Positions 1-7,178 of a stretch of 35,521 nt of DNA are shown piece after piece (position 1 is the stretch's first letter; each line of letters starts with the position of its first letter). Below the pieces are notes generated by a model that did no database searches, had not been told where the DNA came from, and was given only the letters and a program-made list of their open reading frames with translations. The stretch comes from Methanobacteriota archaeon (GTDB lineage: Archaea > Thermoplasmatota > Thermoplasmata > UBA10834): assembly GCA_020347565.1 (NCBI GenBank), contig CP070732.1:1773687-1809207 (forward strand). Reading direction: 5' to 3'. The translations under genes were made by a program, and so were the position numbers.

Positions 1-134
1 AGAAAGTGCATGCACACCGTCGTCTTCCCCGTCCCTGAGGGACCGGAGACGACGTACGGCCTCCCCGTCAGGAGTCCTCCGTCCAGCATCTCATCAAGGC
101 CCTCGATGCCAGTCCCGACTCTGTCGCGGATCAT
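1..134 (-). CDS. KaiC-like RecA-superfamily ATPase, N-terminal part only
   Basis: This is the N-terminal 44 or so codons of a gene that runs off the left edge of the window. The reading frame from the ATG at 134 down to 132 begins MIRDRVGTGIEGLDEMLDGG and soon reaches GPSGTGKTT, a Walker A motif. The order 'V-x-T-G-I-x-G-L-D-x-x-L-x-G-G-L' then Walker A is the hallmark start of KaiC/RadA-type archaeal ATPases (KaiC-like, GvpD or circadian-clock-like regulators). An SD sequence GAGGTGA lies a few bases upstream of the ATG, and a TATA-like AAAGTTTATGA lies about 60 bases upstream. It diverges from pheT. Many archaeal members have unknown roles in signal transduction, so the family is clear but the specific function is not. 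Confidence 0.8.
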   Translation of the reverse strand, partial: MIRDRVGTGIEGLDEMLDGGLLTGRPYVVSGPSGTGKTTVCMHF

Positions 135-318
135 CCTTCACCTCTATCCCGTGAGAAACAAGCTCGGCCTCTCAATTCTCCATGGGGAATCATAAACTTT
201 TCTCTCGTGTTCGCGTACACTGAGAACACATGACGAGCTTGGTCGGCAGCTCGCGGCGGGCGGCGGCTGACAACCTTATTATATCTGCAGACTTTTCCTT
301 CAGCAGGACAGTAAACGC
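135..318. promoter_or_regulatory. Divergent promoter region between KaiC-like gene and pheT
   Basis: For the minus-strand gene, a TATA-like element (AAAGTTTATGA on that strand) lies near 190-200 and an SD GAGGTGA near 138-144. For pheT, CCTTATTATAT at about 274-285 is a good TATA element. It would place the transcription start near 305, giving pheT a leader of only about 15 bases. No other gene is seen here; the short plus-strand ORF at 10-195 is the reverse image of the KaiC-like gene. Confidence 0.55.
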
Positions 319-1983
319 ATGCCAGTCATCAATTTCAGTCACTCGGACCTGTGCAACCTCGTCGGACGCGACATCGACATAGATACCCTGCGAGTGCGAC
401 TGCCGATGATAGGTGCGGACCTGAACGTCGCGGAAGAGGGCGACGACGAGCTCTCCTTCGAGTTCTTCCCGGACAGGCCGGACCTCTTCTCAGTCGAGGG
501 CATTGCGAGGGCGCTCAAGGCCTTCCTGGACATAGAGCCGGGCCTGAGAGACTACACCGCGACACCGTCCGGCGTGACGGTCGCGGTGGACGAATCGGTC
601 GACGAGGTGAGACCGTTCATATGGTCCGCCGTCGTGGAGGGGCTGACGATCGACGACCCCCTGATAAGATCGATAATGGACCTGCAGGAGAAGCTGCACC
701 TGACCCTGGGAAGAGACAGGAGGAAGGTGGCGATAGGCATCCATGACATCGAAGGGGTTAAACCCCCGTTCAGGTACACGACCGTGCAGCCCGACGGGAT
801 GTCGTTCTTCCCGCTGCAGGGCACGAGAGAGATGACGCCCGCCGAGATACTGCGCGAGCACGAGAAGGGAAAGGCCTACTCGTTCGTCCTGGAGGGCAAG
901 TCCAGATACCCCATCATACTCGACAAGGACGACACGGTCCTATCGATGCCGCCGGTCATAAACGGCATCGCGACGGAGGTCACGGAGAGGACAGACACCG
1001 TGTTTGTCGACTGCACGGGGACGGACATTAACGCGCTCAGGTATGCCGTGAACATAATGACGGCGGCACTGGCGGATCGAGGCGGTGGCGTCAGGGCCGT
1101 CGCGATCGAGCGTGACGGAGCGTCGCCGGAGACGGCACCGGACCTCTCGCCCTCCCGCATGAAGCTCGATGTGGCCTATTCGAACCGATGGCTCGGCACG
1201 TCTCTTTCCGCTGAGGAGATGAGCGCATGCCTCGAACGCATGGGACACGGAGTCTCCGCGGAAGGTGAATCGCTGGACGTGAGCGTCCCATGCTACCGTG
1301 CGGACGTGCTGCATCCGGTGGACCTCGTCGAGGACGTCGCCATCGGCTTCGGCTACGAGAAGTTCGGAAATACGATGCCCAGGGCTCTCACTTACGGTGT
1401 CGAGGACCCTCTCATCGCATTCGCCAACCGAGTCCGTCCGATGCTTGTAGGTCTGGGGTACTTCGAGGTCGCGACGCTATCGCTCTCGAACGATGAGGAG
1501 CAGTTCAGAGCGCTGAACATGGAAGAGGACCCTGAGGCGCTCCGCATAAGGAACCCAGCGACCGAGGCGCACACGCTCGTGCGCACTTCCCTCATCCCGA
1601 GCCTCCTCGGCATCCTCCGGAGAAACAAGCACAGGGAGCTCCCGCAGAGGGTGTTCGAGATAGGCGACGTCGTGCTCCGAAAGAGGAACAGGAAGCGAAT
1701 GGCCGCCGTGGCGATCCACGCGAAGGCCAGCTTCACGGAGTGCAAGTCACTTGCGCTGTCCATCTCGGCCGCGATGGGCCTCACAACAGATGTCGTACCG
1801 ACGAACTGCCCATCCTACATCCCTGGAAGGTGTGCTGCCCTGAGGGTCGGAGGGGAGGACGTGGGTGTATTCGGAGAGCTGCATCCAGCGACGGCCGAGG
1901 CGTTCGAACTGAAGTATCCGCTCATCGGTCTGGAGGTAGATCTCGAGGCACTGATGCCGGCCGTTGAGGACAGAGGGAGCTGA
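319..1983 (+). CDS. pheT: Phenylalanyl-tRNA synthetase, beta subunit
   Basis: A 554-residue protein, the usual size of the archaeal/eukaryotic-type beta subunit (the bacterial one is about 800). The N-terminus MPVINFSHSDLCNLVG and the segment FEFFPDRPDLFSVEGIARAL (B3/B5 region) are typical of PheT. The C-terminal third contains the catalytic-core-like module that dimerises with PheS (for example ATLSLSNDEEQF and RNPATEAHTLVRTSLIPSLL). PheST charges tRNA-Phe in the cytoplasm. No pheS is visible next to it here. The start at 319 fits the TATA element near 280 with a very short 5' leader. The gene is complete, and tRNA-Ser follows on the same strand. Confidence 0.95.
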   Translation: MPVINFSHSDLCNLVGRDIDIDTLRVRLPMIGADLNVAEEGDDELSFEFFPDRPDLFSVEGIARALKAFLDIEPGLRDYTATPSGVTVAVDESVDEVRPFIWSAVVEGLTIDDPLIRSIMDLQEKLHLTLGRDRRKVAIGIHDIEGVKPPFRYTTVQPDGMSFFPLQGTREMTPAEILREHEKGKAYSFVLEGKSRYPIILDKDDTVLSMPPVINGIATEVTERTDTVFVDCTGTDINALRYAVNIMTAALADRGGGVRAVAIERDGASPETAPDLSPSRMKLDVAYSNRWLGTSLSAEEMSACLERMGHGVSAEGESLDVSVPCYRADVLHPVDLVEDVAIGFGYEKFGNTMPRALTYGVEDPLIAFANRVRPMLVGLGYFEVATLSLSNDEEQFRALNMEEDPEALRIRNPATEAHTLVRTSLIPSLLGILRRNKHRELPQRVFEIGDVVLRKRNRKRMAAVAIHAKASFTECKSLALSISAAMGLTTDVVPTNCPSYIPGRCAALRVGGEDVGVFGELHPATAEAFELKYPLIGLEVDLEALMPAVEDRGS

Positions 1984-2060
1984 GGGAGCGCAGTTCGCTC
2001 GACCATGCGTCAAGGTTAATGTCCGGCTAGCACATGCAGCTCCACAACGGACCTCTGGAA

Positions 2061-2147
2061 GCTGAGGTAGCCAAGCCCGGTTTACGGCGCCAGCCTTGAG
2101 AGCTGGTGGTACTCCGTACCTCGGGAGTTCAAATCTCCCCCTCAGCG
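2061..2147 (+). tRNA. tRNA-Ser (anticodon TGA)
   Basis: An 87-base class II tRNA. The acceptor stem GCTGAGG pairs with CCTCAGC (2140-2146), with G2147 as discriminator and no encoded CCA. The D-arm contains GCCAAGCCCGG. The anticodon stem CCAGC/GCTGG encloses loop CTTGAGA with anticodon TGA at 2097-2099. A long variable arm follows (TGGTACTCCGTACC region). The T-arm is GGGAG-TTCAAAT-CTCCC. It reads serine UCA codons. No intron is seen. A TATA-like AAGGTTAATG lies about 40-45 bases upstream. Confidence 0.95.
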
Positions 2148-2288
2148 CCCGAGGCTCCGACCCCTGTCGTATTGTCGATTCCAGCGCGTCCGGATGGCAG
2201 TCGCGTCAGAAAGTCGACGTTCTCTAAACATTTATCTGCCGCCGACCACAATACAGATAACGCCTAGCGCAAGAGGGATGGGAACCCC

Positions 2289-2579
2289 ATGTGCAGATAC
2301 AGTTATGTCAGCGGAGCATGTGCCAACAGACATATCGATAGCACCGAATGCATCGGCGAGGGCGTATGCAGGTTCTCAGGCACCGGCTGCGGACCGGCCG
2401 CTGCTGCAGGCGACCCACAGTACGACTCGGAGAAGGACCGATGGCTCACCCTCTTCTGCGGAACGCACGGGCGCTTCCTGTGCGAGGACGGCGACGACTG
2501 CGCTCCTCTCCGTGCGGGGCCCGCAAACGTCGCTTTCAGGCAGAGGCACATACTTGAGGATGGATCGGAGACGTGGTGA
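2289..2579 (+). CDS. Small cysteine-rich protein, first of a tandem pair
   Basis: Not a family I can name. The 96-residue product begins MCRYSYVSGACANR and has Cys spaced as C-x(8)-C-x(10)-CI-x(4)-C in its first 30 residues, then a second Cys group (LFCGTHGRFLCEDGDDC). It closely resembles the N-terminus of the next gene (LCRF...G-x-C...CI-x(3)-C), so the two are probably paralogues with repeated metal-binding or disulfide-bonded units. No signal peptide or membrane segment is seen. The start is set by an AT-rich TATA-like AAACATTTAT at 2226-2236 and the purine block AAGAGGGATGGG at 2271-2282. The ATG inside that block is in another frame. The stop lies one base before the next start, implying co-translation. 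Confidence 0.6.
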   Translation: MCRYSYVSGACANRHIDSTECIGEGVCRFSGTGCGPAAAAGDPQYDSEKDRWLTLFCGTHGRFLCEDGDDCAPLRAGPANVAFRQRHILEDGSETW

Positions 2580-2580
2580 G

Positions 2581-2808
2581 ATGCTCTGCAGGTTCATGTC
2601 CCCCGACGGAAGGTGCACGGGCAAGTACGAAGGGTACGCGTGCATTAAGTCGGACTGCGCCTACTGGCGTGAGTCCCACAGCTGCGAGCATCATGACCCA
2701 ACGGGAGACTACTGCAGGAGGTTCGCCCGGTTCGGCTGCGTGGGCAAGGACTGCTGCGAGTCCCTCTCCGACTACCTCCGGGCCGTATCGGACGCGGAGT
2801 CCGCCTGA
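2581..2808 (+). CDS. Small cysteine-rich protein, second of a tandem pair
   Basis: A 75-residue protein starting MLCRFMSPDGRCTGKYEG with about ten cysteines: CRF...GRC...ACIKSDC, then SCEHHDPTGDYC...GCVGKDCC. The two halves look like two copies of a C-x(n)-C-x(n)-C-x(4-5)-C unit, also present in the preceding gene. This suggests zinc or Fe-S binding, or several disulfides. The ATG follows GGTGAG closely, and a GGAG lies about ten bases upstream. It overlaps the convergent coaD-DUF84 gene by 37 bases at the 3' ends. The function is unknown. Codon bias and the paralogy to its neighbour argue that it is real. Confidence 0.65.
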   Translation: MLCRFMSPDGRCTGKYEGYACIKSDCAYWRESHSCEHHDPTGDYCRRFARFGCVGKDCCESLSDYLRAVSDAESA

Positions 2809-3791
2809 GCGCTGCCGTCGTCCCTGTAGAGCTCCTCCCTTATGCGAGGAATCAACGCCATCAAGATGGCGATCTCCGTGAGCGAGGTCCTGTCGATCAC
2901 ACCGTTCGAGAGGTAACCGATCGAGCCGTTCCTGTGGCCTACCCTCTCTATCCCTGTCAGCCTGCTCATCACATCGCCCACCGGCTCGCCGTCCAGTGCG
3001 GCGCGTGTGACAGATGGCGGGTACTCGAAGCCCGGCCCGTGGCCGTAGGAAGCTTTCCCGTCGGAATCGATTATCGTGCAGTACTGGACATCGAAATGCC
3101 TCCCGAGTCTGGATATCGGGAACAGCCCCGCCTCGATGCCTACACCGAAGTCCGCGCCAGATTCGGCTATCGCGGTCTTTGCGCGGTCTATTGACCCCTG
3201 GATCGTGCCTTCGCCCAGCGGCTGGCACTCCAGCCCGGCGGCGCGCGCTTCGACGATCTCGACATAGCCGAACACCTGCGTGAAGACCCTCTTGACCGCC
3301 CGCACCTTCGTCTCGTTGCCCGTGGCGACGGCGACGCGTATGGGATTCCATCTCCGTCCATCCCTGTCGATCTCGCCCCTCACAATCCTCGAGGCGCTGA
3401 TAACCCTCGCATCGTCCGCCTTCACCTCGCGGATGCACAGGACCCTCAGCGGACTGAAGCCGCTCTGCTCCCTCCTCTCGTTGATTTCCTTCGCGATGGG
3501 TCTCGTCTCGGGCGACACGACTATCGCCTCCAGATCCTTCGACTCGGCGGCCGGGCCGATGGGGTCGGATATCGGGACGACCTCGAACGGGCGACCGTAG
3601 CGCGACAGGAACCTCTGCAGGTCTCGCTTGCGCTCCTCGTACGCTCTCACTGGGACCTTCTTGATCGACCGGGCGAACTCGTCCGTCGTCAGCCCAACCA
3701 GAACGAAGTCGCCGGCCGAGAACGCCGTCTCGAAGAGCAGTTCATGGCCGACGTGAATGATATTGAAGGTTCCGCCTATGCATACCCTCAT
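2772..3791 (-). CDS. Phosphopantetheine adenylyltransferase fused to DUF84 (ITPase/XTPase-like) domain
   Basis: A 339-residue two-domain protein. Residues 1-145 form an archaeal-type phosphopantetheine adenylyltransferase, a nucleotidyltransferase with the CIGGTFNIIHVGH motif (HVGH at 13-16) and a C-terminal ISASRIVRGEID motif. It makes dephospho-CoA from ATP and 4'-phosphopantetheine. Residues 150-330 form a DUF84/YjjX-type inosine/xanthosine triphosphatase domain (ATGNETKVRAV, GVGIEAGLFP, GPGFEYPP), which hydrolyses non-canonical purine NTPs. I recall such fusions from Thermoplasma relatives, but that needs a search. A small zinc-ribbon gene lies 4 bases upstream on the same strand. The C-terminal tail (about 15 polar residues) looks disordered. 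Confidence 0.88.
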   Translation of the reverse strand: MRVCIGGTFNIIHVGHELLFETAFSAGDFVLVGLTTDEFARSIKKVPVRAYEERKRDLQRFLSRYGRPFEVVPISDPIGPAAESKDLEAIVVSPETRPIAKEINERREQSGFSPLRVLCIREVKADDARVISASRIVRGEIDRDGRRWNPIRVAVATGNETKVRAVKRVFTQVFGYVEIVEARAAGLECQPLGEGTIQGSIDRAKTAIAESGADFGVGIEAGLFPISRLGRHFDVQYCTIIDSDGKASYGHGPGFEYPPSVTRAALDGEPVGDVMSRLTGIERVGHRNGSIGYLSNGVIDRTSLTEIAILMALIPRIREELYRDDGSAQADSASDTARR

Positions 3792-3795
3792 CGCC

Positions 3796-3993
3796 CTACC
3801 CCATGAACGTAAGGGATATCGCGAAGATCATGATTATCACCATGAGCAGGTAGAAGTAGGTGAGCTGCCGCTTCTTAGAGCCCATCTTGCCCTTCCACTT
3901 GGCCTGACAGTCGTCGTCGCAGAACTCGTTCTTGTACGGAATGGCACGGTCGCAGTTACGGCAGTGCCTGTGCTGTGCCACGCGCTCGACCAA
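3796..3993 (-). CDS. Small zinc-ribbon membrane protein (DUF2116-like)
   Basis: A 65-residue protein. The N-terminal zinc ribbon HCRNCDRAIPYKNEFCDDDC has two CxxC-like knuckles (C-x2-C, then C-x3-C), followed by a basic linker and one C-terminal membrane helix (YFYLLMVIIMIFAISLTFMG). This is the architecture of the small archaeal DUF2116/COG4068 family, whose function is not known. I place the start at a TTG (3993-3991), preceded by GAGGTGGTGAG with good SD spacing. The longer upstream reading frame overlaps mevalonate kinase and is not plausible. It sits in a minus-strand run mvk, this gene, coaD-DUF84. Confidence 0.75.
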   Translation of the reverse strand: MVERVAQHRHCRNCDRAIPYKNEFCDDDCQAKWKGKMGSKKRQLTYFYLLMVIIMIFAISLTFMG

Positions 3994-4030
3994 TCGCTCA
4001 CCACCTCTACCATCATGGGCTGCTGTTCTA

Positions 4031-4990
4031 TTAGCGTTTGCGCGGCCGACCATGGACCCGCCTGTCCCGGTCCAGGCGCACGCCGTCGCACCCGACCTTG
4101 ACGACAATAGGCGTCCCGCCCGCTGACGACACCGCCCTGCAGACACCGTCCGCGTCGTCGGTCAGCGCTATCATGCTGCCGCCTCCTCCAGCCCCTGTCA
4201 GCTTGGAACCGTAGCACCGTCCCTTGCACGCCTCCACGAACTCGTCCAGAACGGGATGCCCCACGCCGAGCGCGCAGAGAAGCCGATGGTTCTCGTCCAT
4301 CAGGGAGCCGATCCTCACCTTGTCGGCATTCCTGACTGCTTCGACACCTTCCATCGATATCTCGCCTATGCGCCGTATCATCCTCTTCGCCTCGCCGTCG
4401 GACTCGACGAGGCTCCTTACGCTGTCGACGAGAGGTCCTGTCGAAGCGTGTATCCCTGTGTAACCGACGACGAACTCAAGTCCGCGGACCTCGCAGTGGT
4501 GTGCGTGCCAGTCCTGGGGGCCGCTGGATATTGTCCAGATGTGTCTGTCGCCCTTTTCAGGGCTCACCAACACGCCGTGGCCGTGCGTCGATGTGGAGGT
4601 GTCGATCGGACTGGCCCTGCCCTGGACCCTCCGCTCGACGTTGAACGATTTGGTGGCCACGTCTCCATGGTCGAACCTGTTCCTCTCCGCAAGCATCGCT
4701 GCGACGGACGAGACCGTCACGGCGGCCGACGAGCCCAAGCCGGAGCCGGACGGTATGTTCGAGTCCGTGTTCATCTTCAGCGGCGGCCCTTCCCAAGCCT
4801 CATCCAGCGCCGCCGAGATGTAGGCATGGTACTTCCTCCGCATCGTGTGGCCGTTGACGGTGTATCGGTCGGATACCTGCAGGCCCGAAGAGACCCTCAG
4901 ATCGATTGCCAGAGCCAAAGCTGGCTCGCCAAAGACCACGGCGTGCTCCCCGAACAGTATTATCTTCCCGGGCGCGGACCACATCGCCAT
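4031..4990 (-). CDS. mvk: Mevalonate kinase
   Basis: A 319-residue GHMP-family kinase that phosphorylates mevalonate at C5, the second committed step of archaeal isoprenoid (membrane lipid) synthesis. Motif 1 is PGKIILFGEHAVVFGEPALA, motif 2 (ATP-binding) is PSGSGLGSSAA and motif 3 is KLTGAGGGGSMIAL, all intact. The start MAMWSAPGK at 4990 (or two codons later) lies just downstream of a TATA-like AAGGATATAT on the minus strand near 5010-5022, so the transcript is probably leaderless. It diverges from HMG-CoA reductase, the preceding enzyme of the pathway. Confidence 0.93.
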   Translation of the reverse strand: MAMWSAPGKIILFGEHAVVFGEPALALAIDLRVSSGLQVSDRYTVNGHTMRRKYHAYISAALDEAWEGPPLKMNTDSNIPSGSGLGSSAAVTVSSVAAMLAERNRFDHGDVATKSFNVERRVQGRASPIDTSTSTHGHGVLVSPEKGDRHIWTISSGPQDWHAHHCEVRGLEFVVGYTGIHASTGPLVDSVRSLVESDGEAKRMIRRIGEISMEGVEAVRNADKVRIGSLMDENHRLLCALGVGHPVLDEFVEACKGRCYGSKLTGAGGGGSMIALTDDADGVCRAVSSAGGTPIVVKVGCDGVRLDRDRRVHGRPRKR

Positions 4991-5113
4991 CGGTCACATC
5001 ACGAACTAATGCCGATATATCCTTTTGGATTGCCACCCAGACGGGGCGGCACTTCGATTGCCGACACCGGCTCCTCGGCGCCGTAAGAATAAAAAGCCGT
5101 CAGAGGCTTGCAC
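4991..5113. promoter_or_regulatory. Divergent promoter region, mevalonate kinase / HMG-CoA reductase
   Basis: The minus-strand TATA-like element near 5010-5022 (GGATATAT read on that strand) serves mevalonate kinase with an almost leaderless transcript. The plus-strand element GAATAAAAAG at about 5087-5096 would start the HMG-CoA reductase transcript near 5114. Two consecutive mevalonate-pathway enzymes can thus be co-regulated from 120 bases. Confidence 0.5.
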
Positions 5114-6415
5114 ATGGACAGGCGGGATGCTCATATGGCGCGCACTTCCAGGATAGAAGGGTTCTACAAACTGCCCATCTCGGAGCGATTGAAGGTGGTA
5201 AGAGAGTTCGGCGGTCTGACGGATGACGAGGCGATGGCGCTCTCGGGGTTCGGTGGCATCGATCCGTCGATACCGGATAGTATGATTGAGAACGCCGTCG
5301 GCTCCATGCCTGTCCCGTTGGGAATCGCCGCGAACTTCGTGATCAACGAGAAGGAGTACCTCGTCCCAATGGCGATCGAGGAGCCCTCCGTCGTGGCCGC
5401 GGCGTCGAACGCGGCCAGGATGGCGCTCGAAAGCGGAGGATTCAAGACCGGCTGCGACCCGCCAGTGATGATAGGGCAGATCCAGCTGACGGGCATCGCC
5501 GACCCGGAAGGCGCTAGGTCGCTCATACTGGACAGAAGCGAGGAGCTTCTGAAAATGGCCAACGAGCAGGATCCTATGCTCGTCAGGGTCGGCGGGGGCG
5601 CGAAGGGGGTCGAGGCCAGGGTCATCGACACGCGCAGCGGGCCGCAGGTGATCGTCCACATCCTCGTCGACGTCAGGGACGCAATGGGGGCGAATGCGGT
5701 CAACACGATGGCCGAGGCGCTTGCGCCACCCCTCGAGAAGATGACAGGAGGACGAGTATACCTGAGGATACTGTCAAACCTTGCCGTGCACAGGCTCGCG
5801 CGCGCCTCTGCGATCTGGAGGAAGGAGGCGATTGGAGGTGAGAGCGTCGTAGATGGGATCGTCGAGGCCTATTCCTTCGCGGATGCCGACCCGTACAGAT
5901 GCGCTACACATAACAAGGGCATCATGAACGGCATCGACGCGGTGATGCTCGCCACGGGAAACGACACACGGGCCATCGAGGCAGGGGCGCACGCCTACGC
6001 CTCGATCAGCGGCTCGTACAAGCCGCTGACGAGATACGAGAAGACGCCAGAGGGAGACCTTCAGGGCAGCATAGAACTGCCAATGGCTGTCGGACTGATT
6101 GGCGGCGCGACCAAGGTTCATCCGACGGCGAGGGCGTCCGTGAAGCTCCTGGGCGTGAAGACTGCAGGAGAGCTGGCCGAGATAGCGGCGGCCGTCGGGC
6201 TCGCGCAGAACTTCGCCGCGCTACGAGCCCTGGCTACCGAGGGCATACAGAAAGGGCACATGTCGTTGCACGCGAGGAACATAGCCATCAGCGCGGGCTG
6301 TCCGGCCGAATTCGTCGACGAGGTCGTCAAGGTGATGGTCTCAGAGAGGAAAGTCAGGATGGACCGTGCGGCGGAGATCGTGGAGGACCTGAAGAAGAGC
6401 CGACAACGCACCTGA
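5114..6415 (+). CDS. mvaA: HMG-CoA reductase, class II
   Basis: A protein of about 433 residues that reduces HMG-CoA to mevalonate. The N-terminal ENAVGSMPVPLG and EEPSVVAAASNAARM, the DVRDAMGANAVNTM motif, THNKGIMNGIDAV, LATGNDTRA and C-terminal SLHARNIA match class II (Pseudomonas mevalonii-type) enzymes. They include the counterparts of the catalytic Glu, Lys, Asp and His. Most archaea use class I; class II occurs in some Thermoplasmatales and Archaeoglobales and is thought to be of bacterial origin (known for the family, not shown here). ATG 5114 has AGAGG upstream. ATG 5135 (MARTSRIEGFYKL) aligns better with the family start and is a real alternative. Confidence 0.92.
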   Translation: MDRRDAHMARTSRIEGFYKLPISERLKVVREFGGLTDDEAMALSGFGGIDPSIPDSMIENAVGSMPVPLGIAANFVINEKEYLVPMAIEEPSVVAAASNAARMALESGGFKTGCDPPVMIGQIQLTGIADPEGARSLILDRSEELLKMANEQDPMLVRVGGGAKGVEARVIDTRSGPQVIVHILVDVRDAMGANAVNTMAEALAPPLEKMTGGRVYLRILSNLAVHRLARASAIWRKEAIGGESVVDGIVEAYSFADADPYRCATHNKGIMNGIDAVMLATGNDTRAIEAGAHAYASISGSYKPLTRYEKTPEGDLQGSIELPMAVGLIGGATKVHPTARASVKLLGVKTAGELAEIAAAVGLAQNFAALRALATEGIQKGHMSLHARNIAISAGCPAEFVDEVVKVMVSERKVRMDRAAEIVEDLKKSRQRT

Positions 6416-6486
6416 TGGACGGCTTGCGCTCCCTCCATCCTCGATTGCGCAAGGATATTACCTCCAGAGTCCGATGACGGCGACTC

Positions 6487-7176
6487 ATGACGGCCATCAC
6501 GGAAGGAGACATTGCTGGGCTCGTAGGAGTCTACGGCTACGTCTTCTCGGTCCTGGGGTTGACTTGGATCCTCAGGCACAGGCTCGCCCAGCCGAGGAAG
6601 CTGATCCACGTGCTGGCGGGGGGCATAGTATTCTTCTGGTGGACCTTCGACTCGAGAGAGGTCATGGCAGGTCTGGCCGCGTTTCCGTTCGTAATCATCC
6701 TGTTGCTGGCTACACCGAGGTCGCCGGTCCGGCTTCTAAGGGACGGTCCGCTCGGGCTCACCTCCGAGAAGGGACATCGATACGGTCTGGTGATGTATGC
6801 CGTCTCCTGGACGGTCATCGCGTACTTCATGTTCGACAACATACTTGCGGCGTCTATCGCGGTCGCAGCGATGTCCTTCGGCGACGGGATGGCCGAGGCC
6901 GTCGGGCACAGGTACGGGCGTATCGTGTACCTGAGGGGAAGGACCGTCGAAGGAACCCTCGCGGCGTTCGCCTGCGCCACGGCCAGCGTCGCGGTGCTGG
7001 TCTGGTTCTACTCAGAGGCCATCGGCCGGGCGGAGTTCGCGCCCGAGCAGCCCTTGTTGTTCGCCGCCGCGATAGGCGCGTTCATATCGGTCGTCGAAGC
7101 GGTGACGCCAGGGAGCATCGACAACCTCGCGGTGCCGCTCGTGACCGGAGGCTATCTGACGACGCTGGGGGTATAG
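6487..7176 (+). CDS. Dolichol/phytol-kinase-like membrane protein (SEC59/VTE5 family)
   Basis: A 229-residue integral membrane protein with about six or seven hydrophobic helices. The signature RKLIHVLAGGIVFF and the cytosolic loop SFGDGMAEAVGHRYG, followed by GRTVEGTLA, are characteristic of CTP-dependent polyprenol/phytol kinases and related phosphatidate cytidylyltransferase-like proteins. The likely role is phosphorylation of an isoprenoid alcohol, which fits its place directly after HMG-CoA reductase and mevalonate kinase; the actual substrate cannot be read from sequence. The start ATG 6487 has no SD, but a TATA-like AGGATATTAC about 30 bases upstream suggests a leaderless transcript. 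The stop lies two bases before the next gene. Confidence 0.78.
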   Translation: MTAITEGDIAGLVGVYGYVFSVLGLTWILRHRLAQPRKLIHVLAGGIVFFWWTFDSREVMAGLAAFPFVIILLLATPRSPVRLLRDGPLGLTSEKGHRYGLVMYAVSWTVIAYFMFDNILAASIAVAAMSFGDGMAEAVGHRYGRIVYLRGRTVEGTLAAFACATASVAVLVWFYSEAIGRAEFAPEQPLLFAAAIGAFISVVEAVTPGSIDNLAVPLVTGGYLTTLGV

Positions 7177-7178
7177 CC

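Noticed and set aside
10..195. 61-codon plus-strand ORF at the left edge
   Set aside because: It is the reverse image of the KaiC-like N-terminus, which has a Walker A motif and an SD.
2536..3438. 300-codon minus-strand frame
   Set aside because: It overlaps the CoaD-DUF84 gene in another frame on the same strand as well as the Cys-rich gene. Composition is Arg/Gly-rich without motifs.
6474..7178. Long N-terminal extension of the dTMP-kinase-like frame
   Set aside because: The text before KYLIAVDG is Arg-rich shadow of the membrane kinase gene; family alignment places the start at about 7179.
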